From NCBI GenBank assembly GCA_964035545.1, contig OZ037771.1:8730408-8790407 (forward strand): a stretch of DNA of 60,000 nucleotides, written 5' to 3'. The DNA is from Bugula neritina. Its lineage: Eukaryota > Bryozoa > Gymnolaemata > Cheilostomatida > Bugulidae. The translations under genes and the position numbers were made by a program. This document shows positions 1 through 11,800 of the stretch, piece after piece (the first letter of the stretch is position 1; each line of letters begins with the position of its first letter). The notes beneath the pieces were generated by a model. That model made no database searches. It saw nothing but the letters and a program-made list of their open reading frames with translations, and was not told where the DNA came from.

Positions 1-1815
1 AGCACAAATACTAAGTACGCCAGTGCTCCCAGAAGTTATTTGCCAGATGCTGCACAGCACGCCAGCGCTTGTGGCTGTAAATATCACTGTCAGTGAATTC
101 AGATGGAGGTGAAAGTATAATGTCTGATTTCATAATCAGCAGAAGATTTAGAGTGAGAGGATGATGCTCTTCAGTAACTGTGGATTTATGATAGCCATAA
201 CCTCATACATGAGGGTTCGGAGGTTACTGGTGTCGAGTCTTCCGCCATGTTTTCACAGAACGTGCTGAATAATGCTTCTGGCTGAACAGATCATCCTCTC
301 CCAAACACCACCCATGTGACTGGCTGCAGGTGGGTTTAGCCTAAACTCTAAGACACTTTTTTAGTTAGTTCAGGAACAGCACCAATAAAGTGGGTACCCT
401 GGTCACAACAGATTTCTCTAATGGGGCCGCGAATAGTGATTACGTTGCGAATGGCATTTATGAAGGAAGAAGTGGTCATGTCATCAAGTAGCTCGATGTA
501 GACCGTTCGACTGACCAAGCAAGTAACCATTATATCATAAAGTTTCAGTTCAATACGTCTATCCTTGACTTGGAAAGAGCCAAAACAGTCAATCCCACAA
601 TAAGTAAAAGAGGGCGACCCTGTAACTCTTTCTGCAGGAAGCGAAGACATATTCGGAATGATTGGCTTGTCGCGATCACGACAGCGGTCTACACAATGAT
701 AAATGAGAGAAGTAACTAGCTGTCTAGCACCTATGACCCAATACCCAGCTGTTCTCATTTGAGCTAGAATCATTCCACGACCTGGATGCTTAGCTGCTTC
801 ATCCTCAGGCTCAAGAGTTTGGATGTTTCGTACATTTCTTTCAGAGGCGGAAATGGATTCGAGAATAGCAGATGAGTAAGATGAGAATCTATGAAGACAT
901 TAATTGCTTTCTTGGACCGCATTAATTAATGGCATATGGATATGGCGTCTTGGACCACACTAATTGCAGAGTCAGTATCAGGAAAGCTCATTAAACCATC
1001 ATCTACATAAAAGTTGTTTCTGATGAATGATTTAGCAAGTGTGTTTAGATTAATACTAGTGTCACAGAGTGACTGCAAACCGTATGTTCTGCATGCAAGG
1101 GATAACGTTGCACTAAAGAGATGCACTTTCATTCTGTAGAGAACTATTGCACTCTGTTTGTCATACTAAAGAAACCTGAAGAGATCTCTATGTTCAGAAA
1201 AAAACTCGGAACTGTTGGAACATCCTACCAATTTCGCAGGTTACTCCTACCATGTCTTTCCTGAATCTCATCAAGATACCTATCAGATTATTCATTTGAT
1301 CTGAACTCTGGAGCAGATAGTCATTGAGACACATCCCTCCCACCTTGGTGGCTCCATCAAAGACAATCCAGATTTTCCCAGGCTTTTTTGAATGGTAAAC
1401 ACCAAAGTGAGAGATGCACCATGCGTTTGCATTGTCTTTTTGGTCATTTGGCACAAGCTCAGCCTCACCTTGTGTTATGATGTAATTCGTGAAGTTGTGA
1501 TAATGCTCAGAGAAAGTAGGATCAGTTAACTTCTTTTGAAGATTTTTGAATCAATTGAGTGCCATGCATTTAGATTTGTTTGGACCAGGATGAAGTCTTA
1601 ATGAAAGAGGCATAGTGATGTGACCCTTTATATCTTTGTATGTTTGCTCCTTCATGAGTTTCAGGAAGTTGATGTCATCGATTGACATCTTTGAATTTTC
1701 ATCGGACGGATCTGAATGAAAGTCAGAACTTAGAATCTTTAAAATTTTGGCTTCGAGGTTGGCATTTTTATTGTGACTGTCTGCCTGTATCTTGAATGAA
1801 ATGCTTTCTCTGGTT
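1..1815 (-). pseudogene. BEL/Pao retrotransposon pol remnant (RT to integrase), 5' truncated and broken
   Basis: Read on the minus strand from about 1,815 down to 1, this is the polymerase half of a BEL/Pao LTR retrotransposon. In order there is a pre-RT linker (1,815-1,460), an RT segment with HSKKPGKIWIVFD (1,194-1,454), the RT active-site region with FYVDDGL (926-1,132; YVDD is the BEL/Pao form of the motif), and an integrase core at 348-773 with FTYCGIDCFGSF and CCDQGTHFIGA, which carry the first two catalytic Asp of the DDE triad. Near the window start the integrase C-terminal end is legible out of frame, with AASHMGG, YEVMAIIN and KRWRAVQHLANNFWEHW. Stops and frameshifts interrupt it throughout, so it is a dead copy. 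The window edge cuts it, and no LTR was found. The family assignment rests on motif recognition and is firm; exact ends are not. Confidence 0.85.
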
Positions 1816-3286
1816 GTGGGTTGTAAGATTAAGGTTTACTATCGCAAGCGAATTGCGCAGGTTCTTGTGACCATTATGTTGAGTAGTATTTCACATGAGT
1901 AGCCAGCCGAGATCACTCAGTCTGTAGTGTCTTTGGTGATAAATAGTAAAATTTCATTCTATATTTCAGATGGAGTGTAGTATTACACATTACTACAGTT
2001 TCTTTAACTTGTTTGCACAATCTATTCAAAGCATTGCTTGCAGTAGCATAGGACAATTCATCATCATTCATTCATATTATCACTCAGCTACTCACTTAGC
2101 TATGGCTTTGTAAACTACAGATAGCTTTGAGTTCACTGTTACAAAGCAATGATTTTTGTAACCACAATAGCTGTCAGCCTTTTTATAACTTGTAGCTAAA
2201 AATTATAGCATTATGTTGCCTTATGCTTTCATTCCAGGCTGGTGTATTTTTTCCACTGACTATAACACTTGTGTTAGAGTTCTCACTAGTCATTTTTTTA
2301 TTGAGTAACAGCATTCTATACATGATAGATATTTAACTTCTCAATATTACAACCTTATATATATATTTGATTCTAACTTTCCCCAGGAAGGGTAATAGAG
2401 GTATGTTGAATATTATTATACAACAATTTCGTAATGTTTATATTTCATTTCTTTTTCATTAATGCCTTTATTATCAGATAGTATTATTGTATTATTGTAG
2501 TTTCAGGTTGGTTTAATAAACATCATTAAAACTCCACCAGTGCAACCTGTTACTATAAACTGGGGCAAACGTTACAGTAAAACTCTATACATTTGCTGCT
2601 AGCAAGTGAAACTCTAACTCAAGAAAGCAAGTGAAACTCTTCTTACTTGCCATTGACAAGTGAGACTGACCAACAGTCGAATGATAGCCAAACTATCAGC
2701 CTACAGTCGTACCGAGCCAGCGCCAATCAGCCAAGAGCCAGAGCCACAAAGCCAAAGCCAAGAGCCAGAGCCAGCAGCCATCAAGACTCCAGGGTGATAA
2801 GTTTAGTTATATCTATACTGTATAAGTTTTTACCCAATTGACACATTGTCCTAGGTGATTAAGATTTACTCCTTGGGCTACATAGCTACCAAATTTTACA
2901 CAACCTTTAAGCCAATAACTCATTCATTTATATATCACAATTCGTGATCATCTTTATTTTCTTTTGTCCTACCTTTTTATTACTGTAACATTGCTCTTGT
3001 AATAGTGACAACACAGCGTCCTGTGTTTAAATACCAGACATTAACTGGTTCAAAACAATAATTTAACATTCAAATCATTACGATTTCTTTTTGCCTACTG
3101 TGGTTACATGCGTTATCTTTGAATTTAATGTGCGCTTTGTGCCAATAAGCCAACTGACCAGAAACATTATATTTTTAAAAAAATTACTTAGGAGTTGTGT
3201 TTTCTCCTCCATATATTCGACACTACACTCCCACCAAGTTCAACGCTTAACATACATTGAATTCTCTCACATTCTGCTAATTCTTT
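1816..3286. other. AT-rich stretch without a gene, possible BEL/Pao LTR or leader
   Basis: No recognisable coding sequence. It lies between the minus-strand pol half and the plus-strand gag half of BEL/Pao material. It could hold LTR or untranslated leader sequence, but I could not find a matching LTR pair or a primer-binding site. A short imperfect run of agccagagcca units lies at about 2,715-2,785. Confidence 0.4.
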
Positions 3287-5456
3287 TTGTCAACCATGTA
3301 TAAACAAAATACCCAATCAGAAAATGCTGCTACTAGCGACACTCTTCAGTTTGACCAAAATATGACTGAAAATCACAAAATTCTAGAACAGGAAATTTCA
3401 CCCACACAAGGATATGTTGAAACACATGAAGAAAATCCAACTCATGCCAAATGCCTTGAAATCAAACTAGTGGCAGATAAATTAGAAGAAATATTAAAAA
3501 ACTGCAGTGTGTTTCATCAGTCCATTAGGAAGAAAATCTCTTCACAAGAAGAGATATCGTTTGAGAATTTAGAAAGGTTAAGGATGCAGCTCATTGAAGA
3601 AAAAGCCAATATAATTAAGGATTTTGAACAATTGTGCAAAGCTTGCGTGGCAACCTTAAGCCAGATCTAAAAATTAGAAATCAAATTGACCGCGTAGGAG
3701 CAGATAATAAAAATTGTCTGCAGCAAGCCTTAGGGCTGATGCATGTCTTTACAACGCATTTCTAAAACTATTGTATCAAACCAGCCAGGTGCATCATTAG
3801 CTGCTTCTCTCCAAACCACATAATCCACCAGGTTCAATTATTTCAAATCAATCTCAATCCCATCTCACATCAGCTTCCAAATCGTCACCTGCTAGTTCAA
3901 AACTAAAAGCTATGCAATTGTAAGCTAAAGCAAAATCTGCAGCTTTCAAACAGAAGCTTGAGTCATCAAAAAGTACTTATGCACTAGAAATGCAAGCCAA
4001 ACAATTGGCAATGGCTATAGAGCAAAGCAAAATTCAAGTGGAACTCGATGCTGTTAAAGCTGAAGAAAAGGTCCTTTCTGAGGCTATGGAAGATGAAGGC
4101 GGTGTCTCACTTTTTCATTCGCTACCTCAACCTAACTTCACACAATCACATGCCAAACTTGATAACCCAGCCAAATCTTCCCCTATTGTGCTTCCAGCAC
4201 CTGCACCTAACTTTAAGCAATCACATGTCAAGACCCATAATCCGGTCAAATCTTTCCCTATCATGCCTTTGGTACCTGCACCTAGGACTCAGGCTAAACA
4301 TCCTATCACCAACCTTCAGCTTTACCAAGCACCAGTCGACTCCACTCAACACCCTACAAAGAGCCCTATAGATGTCACTCAATCATTGAACATTAGCTCT
4401 GTTTTTGATCAACAAGCATTTGCTAACACACTAGCACAAGCTATCCACACAATAAAACTGAAACCTGCCTAGCCCACTGTATTCTCTGGTGAGCCCCTCA
4501 AATATTTGGATTGGAAAGTAGCATTTGAAGGTCTCATTGAGAGTGGTAGTTACAATCCCCTCTAAAAGATAGCTCTCCTTCAAAAATATTTAGGTGGTAA
4601 AACCAAACGGATGGTAACAAATTTATTCCAAACTGGGACTGAAGAAGCATTTAAAGAAGCATAACGCAAGCTAAATGATAAATTTGAAAAACCCCACATA
4701 CTCACTGAGGCATACCAGACCCATTTAGAACAGTGGCCCTTTATCATAGAACACGACGTGGAGGCACTGGACAAACTGCTTAATTTTCTAGAAACCTGCC
4801 AAACCGCCATGGACAAGCTTCCGGACTCGATTGCCTTAAGGATAAGAAAAAAAACGAGAAGGTTTTTGCAAAAATTACCAATATCGGTAGGCAATCGTTG
4901 GGTCAAAATGGCAACTGAAATAGAGTCAGCAACAGACCGGTTTACATCAATATTTGATTTTGTTTGGTTCTTGTCTAAAAAGGCTGATGTAGCAAGAAAC
5001 AGTCTAAACAAAGTCATAGCCAAAAGAGTCCTGTCAAATAGAAACCATGATAACAGCCATAAGCGGAATTCACCTACTCGCAAGCCTGATGAGCAGACAA
5101 CAACATTTCTTGCCTCAAAAAATCAAGTCACACCAGCTAACATACCACATGACCTCTCAAAACCTAAGCGTAGGTATCCATGCCTGATGTGTAACATGGA
5201 CAACCATGGCACTGGCATCTGTTTCAACCGTGAAAAATTACCTCATTCAGACATAGAAAAATTCTTTGACGATAATAACCTTTGTTATTCTTGTGCAAAG
5301 CCGAGACACAAAATGGATAAATCTCGCCACCCTGCGATATGCACTAAAAAGGACTGTGAACAAAAACATCTTGCTGTGTTCCACAAGTACTACAATAGAG
5401 GCAGTGAAAATAAGACCTCTCAACCAAATAAACAATCCAATAACAATCAAATTTGA
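3287..5456 (+). pseudogene. BEL/Pao gag remnant with DUF1759-like region and zinc knuckle
   Basis: A plus-strand capsid (Gag) reading frame of a BEL/Pao element, broken by stops and frame changes. The N-terminal part (3,287-3,670) is open and looks coiled-coil. After a frame change, the frame of 3,990-5,456 continues through in-frame stops at about 4,470, 4,563 and 4,662. From about 4,475 it reads like DUF1759, the BEL/Pao Gag domain (FSGEPLKYLDWKVAFEGLI). Near the C-terminus there is a C-x2-C-x4-H-x4-C zinc knuckle, CLMCNMDNHGTGIC, then a second Cys/His cluster beginning CYSCAKPRH. This is the gag counterpart of the pol remnant at the window start but lies on the opposite strand. The pair may be one rearranged element or two copies. 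Confidence 0.8.
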
Positions 5457-5589
5457 GGCAGCAAAAATAAGCCCTCCACTCAAAACTCAACTTCCAATTC
5501 AGGTATGGTGAATAAAAAACCTTTTAACTGAACAACCACAATAATCCAAACTCAAATCAAGGCAACGAAAATAAGCCAACACCAGCCAC

Positions 5590-5770
5590 TGTACGTAACT
5601 GCGCCGAAAATAAGACAGCATACCTCGCCTCATGGACCATTCCAATGTATGTATCATCAATAGAAAATCCCGACCATGAAGTCCTAATATATGCTCTACT
5701 AAACTCTGGTTCTAACCACACATTCATTACTCATGACAATATTCATACACTCAATGCTACTACTCATGAT
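5590..5770 (+). pseudogene. BEL/Pao aspartic protease remnant, catalytic Asp changed to Asn
   Basis: Follows the gag remnant in another frame. MYVSSIENPDHEVLIYALLN and the following SGSNHTFI match the retropepsin-like protease of BEL/Pao elements (DUF1758 type). The expected active-site Asp in the LLD(S/T)GS-like motif reads Asn here, consistent with a dead copy. The similarity stops at about 5,770, where a fragment of another repeat begins. Confidence 0.65.
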
Positions 5771-5774
5771 ATCA

Positions 5775-5886
5775 GGTACCAGGGCGCAATGCCCCAGTTT
5801 TTTCGTCACAAAAATTTCGTTATTCTGAAGGTTGTGTAAGAGATAGAAACAACAAAGTGATACCTATAATAGACAATAAAGGATGA
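5775..5886 (+). repeat. Fragment of the TA-flanked DNA element also present at 23.9-24.1 kb
   Basis: About 110 bp, from ggtaccagggcgcaatgccc to a tgatacctataatagacaa tail, resembles 23,946-24,055 in the same orientation; I estimate roughly three quarters or more of bases identical. It abuts the donor site of the host exon at 5,892-6,053 and the end of the BEL/Pao protease, so it marks a rearrangement or insertion boundary. Whether it inserted here alone or was carried in with the BEL/Pao sequence is unknown. Confidence 0.6.
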
Positions 5887-5891
5887 CTTAC

Positions 5892-8800
5892 ATGCCCACA
5901 GACCAGTCTTGTTATACGCGTAGGTCATGTTGAAGTTGTTTGGCCATGATATATACATGTGGGAAAGCTTGTTGGGAATTCTGAAATTTTCATCTGACAG
6001 CTGGCCTTCTAATATACTTTTTAAAACAGGTTTAACAGTTGCCAACCACACTCCTACAACATGATGGGTCAACTTTTGCTATGAGAATAATTTTCATCAT
6101 TTTGAAGAAAAGAATTAATAATCTAGATAAGTAACATGTTGCACATCTATTGAGTAATATAATTATGTTGTATATCAATTAGATATTATATTATTATTAT
6201 ATGTCATATGTTAAAAGCTACAATCAAGTTGTTTTTAGATGCAGATATCGTAAGCAGAGGAACAGTTGAACCAGTATATATAACATATTTATATATAACA
6301 TACATACCAGTTGGAAACTCTTGAAAAATAAGATTTGGAACACCCAGCTCATCAGATTCTCTCCAACACCGCTCACAAAACATGTTTCTGTAGAGGTATG
6401 CATCAGAGGACTGATTTTTGATATTATAAGATGGTCCAAACTCGCACAGCCGTCTAATCTCTTCATTGCCATAAGTTTCGGGACATTTACTAATTAAGTG
6501 ACTACAGCCTCTTCTGTGGACATGAATTTCTGTAGCAACATGCTTCACCCAACAGTCTCTATATCAAATAAACCAGTTATGTTAACGGCACCAATCAGGG
6601 ACTAGATATTATATCAGCAGCACCAATTAAGGTTTAAGTACAAAACTTGTCTTCATTAAAAACAATAATTGATTTCACAGTGCCGTGTTGTTAATAATGT
6701 AAAAAAATCTAAAATATGCAGAACTTCATCTCACTTAAAAAGTTACTAAGTTTGATTTTGATTTCAAGTTTGTAAAATATTGTTGCTGTGCCAAGACTTA
6801 GGACCTAGATCTCAGCATAGCCTGCGCTCTACAATATTTTATACTATGCTGAAAACTAATTAGAAAACTTATGATAGTCAAAAAATGCATTTCTAACCCC
6901 ATTAGCATAAAATTCTTCTATATAAATGGTATATTATACTTGCACACCTTACGTATATTTCTATAATATGTGTAATGTATAATATATGTGTAATAGAATA
7001 AATTAGGCAGAGAACATAACTGTTCGTATGAAGAGAGATAAGAGAAGTTTTTTAGTGCTAGTAAAGTGGTATTTATTGTATTAAGTGTAGATGCTTCTGC
7101 CAAGAGCTCACAGTTGTAGACTGAACTACAACTGAGAGCATGTCTCTCTATATAGTGCAATTAAAACATTTGTTCCAGAAAGTTCAGCAGATATTAGGTC
7201 AAACAATTGGCAGGTCCTGGTTTCTAATCGAAAGTCAATAAACTATTCACTACTCTAGGAGCTTAACTATAATTACAATATTCAAGGCATTCAGAAAGCT
7301 CAGAAAGAGTTAATTATAATAATGATAATAACAACAACAACAACAACAACGCAAATAGTTACTAGAACTTTTCAGAACCTAGTGATGAAAACTTTCAAGA
7401 GCCATTACACTATGTGTGTAATCTGACATATAATATGTAATGTCTGTCAACTGTCATTATATAAGACAGGAAAATTGTCAACATCTATTAATAAATTGTA
7501 ATTAAAAGTTCTAACTTTAAATAATATTTAGAGGACCTGCTCCGTACTTGCAGTTTCTGATTAGTAGGAACAAGCCACAAATACGGAGGTAGGTGCAATA
7601 ATAGATAACAGCATGAGTTTCAGATGTGTAATCTAGCAAAGGAAATTATGTTCTTGCTAAAGCAAGACTTCTAACTTACATCCTTTAAAACAAATATTTA
7701 TTGAGATTAAAGATTTAAAGCTATTGGGAAGGTAAAATATGTTCAAAAGATAGTTTCAGACTTCTATGATTTATGATATCAATGGAGTTGTGTCCCCAAC
7801 TATGTTGGAATCCTCAGAGCTTATATAACAATGAGCTCCACAATAAAAGCTCACCTTTGTCGCAGCAAGTTTTGCAACTTAAGAATGTCAAATTTATTGC
7901 TCTCTATTTCTTGAATAGTCTCGTTGGTGCAGTAAATCCGTGTGGTCCAAAACTCTATGGCAAGCAAAGGGTCGAATGAAAGCATAGGTCCACCAAAATT
8001 TGGGTTTAATGCTCTATTACATATTGCACAGTACATGTTACTGTAGGTAATACCAGTATAGGTTCCAGTCACAGGCCACTGCTCTATAATGGCTTTCTTA
8101 GGTGAACAACCTAAAAATATAGCATTATTCAGGCTACATTAGCTTTGAATCAAACTATTTAGAGAAGAATACTGCAGAAATAACAAATGGCTCTGATCTC
8201 TATAATTAATATTAATTATAATTTGTGATTTATTTAGTAGCATACATAACCATTATCATATTGTGGTAGATTTTAGTGGTGCAATTATTATTGTATTAAT
8301 CGAAAAGGTTCACTCTATATTGTTTATTATCTTGTGAGTTCGACACTGTCGGAGTGTAGCTATGGACAGCAGTGGCACCACTAGTAACCACCAATCAGGA
8401 CAGTCACACTAATTGATAGCAGGTGGAGCTAGCTATTCCTAGTTGCAGTGCGCTGAGTAGCTAGCCGGCAGAGCAGCTTGGGACTTCATTTAGAGTAGTT
8501 GTGTATTAAAGCTCACTAATTATGTAATCGTTTTCTATTCATGCTAGCAGTAAATAACCTTCTTGTATTTGTGTAAATAATAAAGTATCTTATCGTCAAC
8601 AACCTGGTGCAGTGGCTTTGATTAAGTAGACCCACACATAATAATAGTGAACTGGCAAAATTCACTACACTGGTGGCAGCGGTGGGATTCCACTTAATAC
8701 AAATGCCCCTAGCCAGGGAGTAAGATGGCCGACGAAGTCGTCGACGCGCCCCGACAGGAGCCAGCAGCAATAGAGGAGGATCACATAGGCGGCCCAGCGC

Positions 8801-11800
8801 TGCCTATGGACAGGTACCACTTGCGGGCTCCCATCTTCTCAGGAGAAGAAGATGTGGAGCAATTCATCACTGAGTTCAGTGATGTGGCGGACATCTGCGG
8901 ATGGCCGAACAGGGTTACTCTGATCCAGCTGCGGTTGTGTCTGACAGGGCCGGCTAAACCCTTTGGGATAAGCCAGAATGTCGGTGACATATTTGAAGCA
9001 ATACGAGCTAGGTTTGGATTAACCGCTCGAGATGCTCGCGTGCAACTGCAGAGTCTTAGGAGAAATCCTAAGACCAATCTGCGAGAGCACGCTACCGTAG
9101 TCGAACGACTGGCACAAGTTGCTTACAGCGACTTGCCTGCCGACGGTCGACAGAGCCTAGCACTGGATGCATTCCTCCAGTCTATTAACAACCTCGGTCT
9201 GAAACAGCATCTGCTGGTGGCCGAAGTTGAGACTATGGAGAGAGCTCTAAGGCTTGGGAATGCCTATTTCCAAGCCGACAGTGCAAGTCGACCTGGTGCG
9301 ACAGTGCAGCAAGTCGGGGCAGACGACGTGTCGACGTCGCCAGCGAAGACAGCTGTACAGGTCGCAGCGGCAGCAGCAGACGAATCTAGCTTAACCACGA
9401 GCTTGATTCGAGAACTGCTAGCCGAGATCAGGCAACTGCGCCAGCAGGCGACAGCCGAGAGACCCAAGAGGTCGTCGGTAGCTGTCGACGACAGGCGCGG
9501 CCCCGTATGCTGGGGCTGTGGTAGTGGTGGGCACTTCCTACAAAGTTGCCCCCGCGGCAGTGGAAGGCGGTTAAACAGCGACGGCCCACGGTAACTTCCG
9601 CCTACCGTGGGCCGCAGTTTAACCTCCCAAGGCAGAGGCTACGGCCCCCACCCCACCGGGTGAGGAGGCCGCCTTCGCCAGAGTGGCAAGCCCCAAGGAG
9701 AGTGAGTCGGCCGCAAGGCCCACCAATACCTCCGGCTTGGGCACTCAAAAACCGCTTTGAAGGTTTGCTTGATGAGGGAGTGAACGACGAATGGGAGCAC
9801 AACAGGGATTTTCCTCGGTTGTTCACACGAGCATCAGTCCGAGAATTCACTCGGCCGCCCGTGTGTGAGCGAGACCGAGACGTACCCTGCCCGCCCATGC
9901 AACGTCGACGACCCCCTCGCAACCGAAAAGCACAGGTGCATCCCCAACTCCATGCACATGAGGTGTCGCCTCAAGAGACAAACCGCTCAGTGAGCGCTCA
10001 GCCATATGGACGCAGCTATTTCCTCCCAAATCTACTGAGTCGACGTCTCTTCGACACTCTCAGTGCCAGGGACAGGGCTAGCCTAGAACCATATGAAGGG
10101 GAGCACGGCACGTTGGGGGACGGGTCGTGTATTCCTTTCTATGGGGTAATCCAGTTGACTGGTAGAGTCCGTGATCAGATGATCAGCGAGACCTTCATCG
10201 TCAGTCAACTCAAGGAGGATGCCATTTTGGGCATGCCATTTCTGAAACGACACAGGTGCTACATAGACTTTAGCAAGTCGGCAGTAGTGATGGCGGGGCG
10301 TGAGCTGGCCTGTGTCGACCGATTTGGCCGACCCTTGGTGGGGGGAGTGCAGGTGGTACAGCGCTGTACTGTACCTGGGCGCTCCCGGGCTACAGTTCGC
10401 TGCAGAGTGAACTGTAGGGAAATCTCTGAGCTCGGAGTGGTGGAAGGTGCACTGGGGGGCGTCCAGCTCGCTAACAGTCTGAATAGACTGGATGAGCGGG
10501 GGGAGTTCCTGGTCCAGTGCGTAAACCCTTTCACGGAGCCGGTAGAATTACCGGCTGGGTCTCTAGTAGGGAAGTTCCACTCCGTGCAAGAGGAGGATGT
10601 AGGGCCCGCGCTGGAAACAGCGGACGACGCCCGGGGAGTACCCACTAGAGACGGCAGGGGGCCGGTGCCTGAACACGTAGCAGAGTTGTACGAGGATGCC
10701 TGTGATGGTTGTGAGAGCAAGCGAGAACGCCTGGAGATGGCGCGGCTACTCTCTGAGTACAAAGACGTGTTCAGTTGCGGCGACCATGACATGGGTCTGA
10801 CTGAGACTGTCCGTCATGAGATACCCCTAGCGGCGGGGACGGTGCCGATTCGGCAGCCGACCCGCCGGTTAGGTCCTGAGAAGGAGAGAGAAGTGAGCCG
10901 TCAGGTGCAAGACCTTCTTAACCGGGACCTGATTGAGCCAGGCCATGGGGCCTGGAGTTCTCCAGTCGTCCTGGTTCGGAAAAAGGATGGTAGCTGGAGG
11001 TTTTGCGTTGACTATCGCAGGCTGAACAGCGTGACCATCCAGGATGCTTACCCTCTCCCGAGGATCGATGAGTCGCTCGATGCCTTAGCTGGTAGCAAGT
11101 TCTTCAGCACGTTGGACTTGCTAAGCGGGTATTGGCAGGTGCCCCTGAGTCCTGAAGCACAGGACAAGGCCGCGTTTATAACGCGGGATGGGCTCTGGAA
11201 ATGGAAGGTGTTGCCATTCGGACTTACGTCCGCACCAGCCACCTTCCAGCGACTCATGGAGCAGGTCCTGAGTGGACTGCACTGGAAGACCTTGCTCATC
11301 TATCTCGATGATGTCATCGTCATCTCCCCCGACTTCGACACACATGTCAGTCGACTCAGGGAGGTGTTCGACAGACTCCGAGCTGCTAACCTGAAGCTAA
11401 AGCCCTCGAAGTGTGCATTACTGCAATGCGAGGTCAAGTACCTGGGCCATGTAGTTGGTCGAGACGGGGTCGCCATCGACCCCGAGAAGGTACGGGCCGT
11501 GAGGGACTGGGCCGTTCCTGTCGACCTCTCTGAATTGCGGGCGTTCCTGGGGCTGGTCGGGTACTATCGTCAGTACATACCAGACTTCGCCGGAATTGCA
11601 CAGCCGTTAAATCGGCTGACCGCAAATGGGGTGCGATGGCAGTGGACGCAGGCTGAGCAGAAGGCATTTGACCACCTGAAGGATCGCCTGGTGGAAGCAC
11701 TCATCTTGGCGTATCCTGACCCTGCGAAGGAGTACATTTTGGATACTGATGCCAGTAACCATAATGTGGGGGCTGTGCTATCGCAGGTCCAAGATGGTCG

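Noticed and set aside
8516-8770. Minus-strand open frames across the Gypsy LTR and gag, and similar ones across pol
   Set aside because: Shadows of the plus-strand element genes in GC-richer DNA; no motif of their own.
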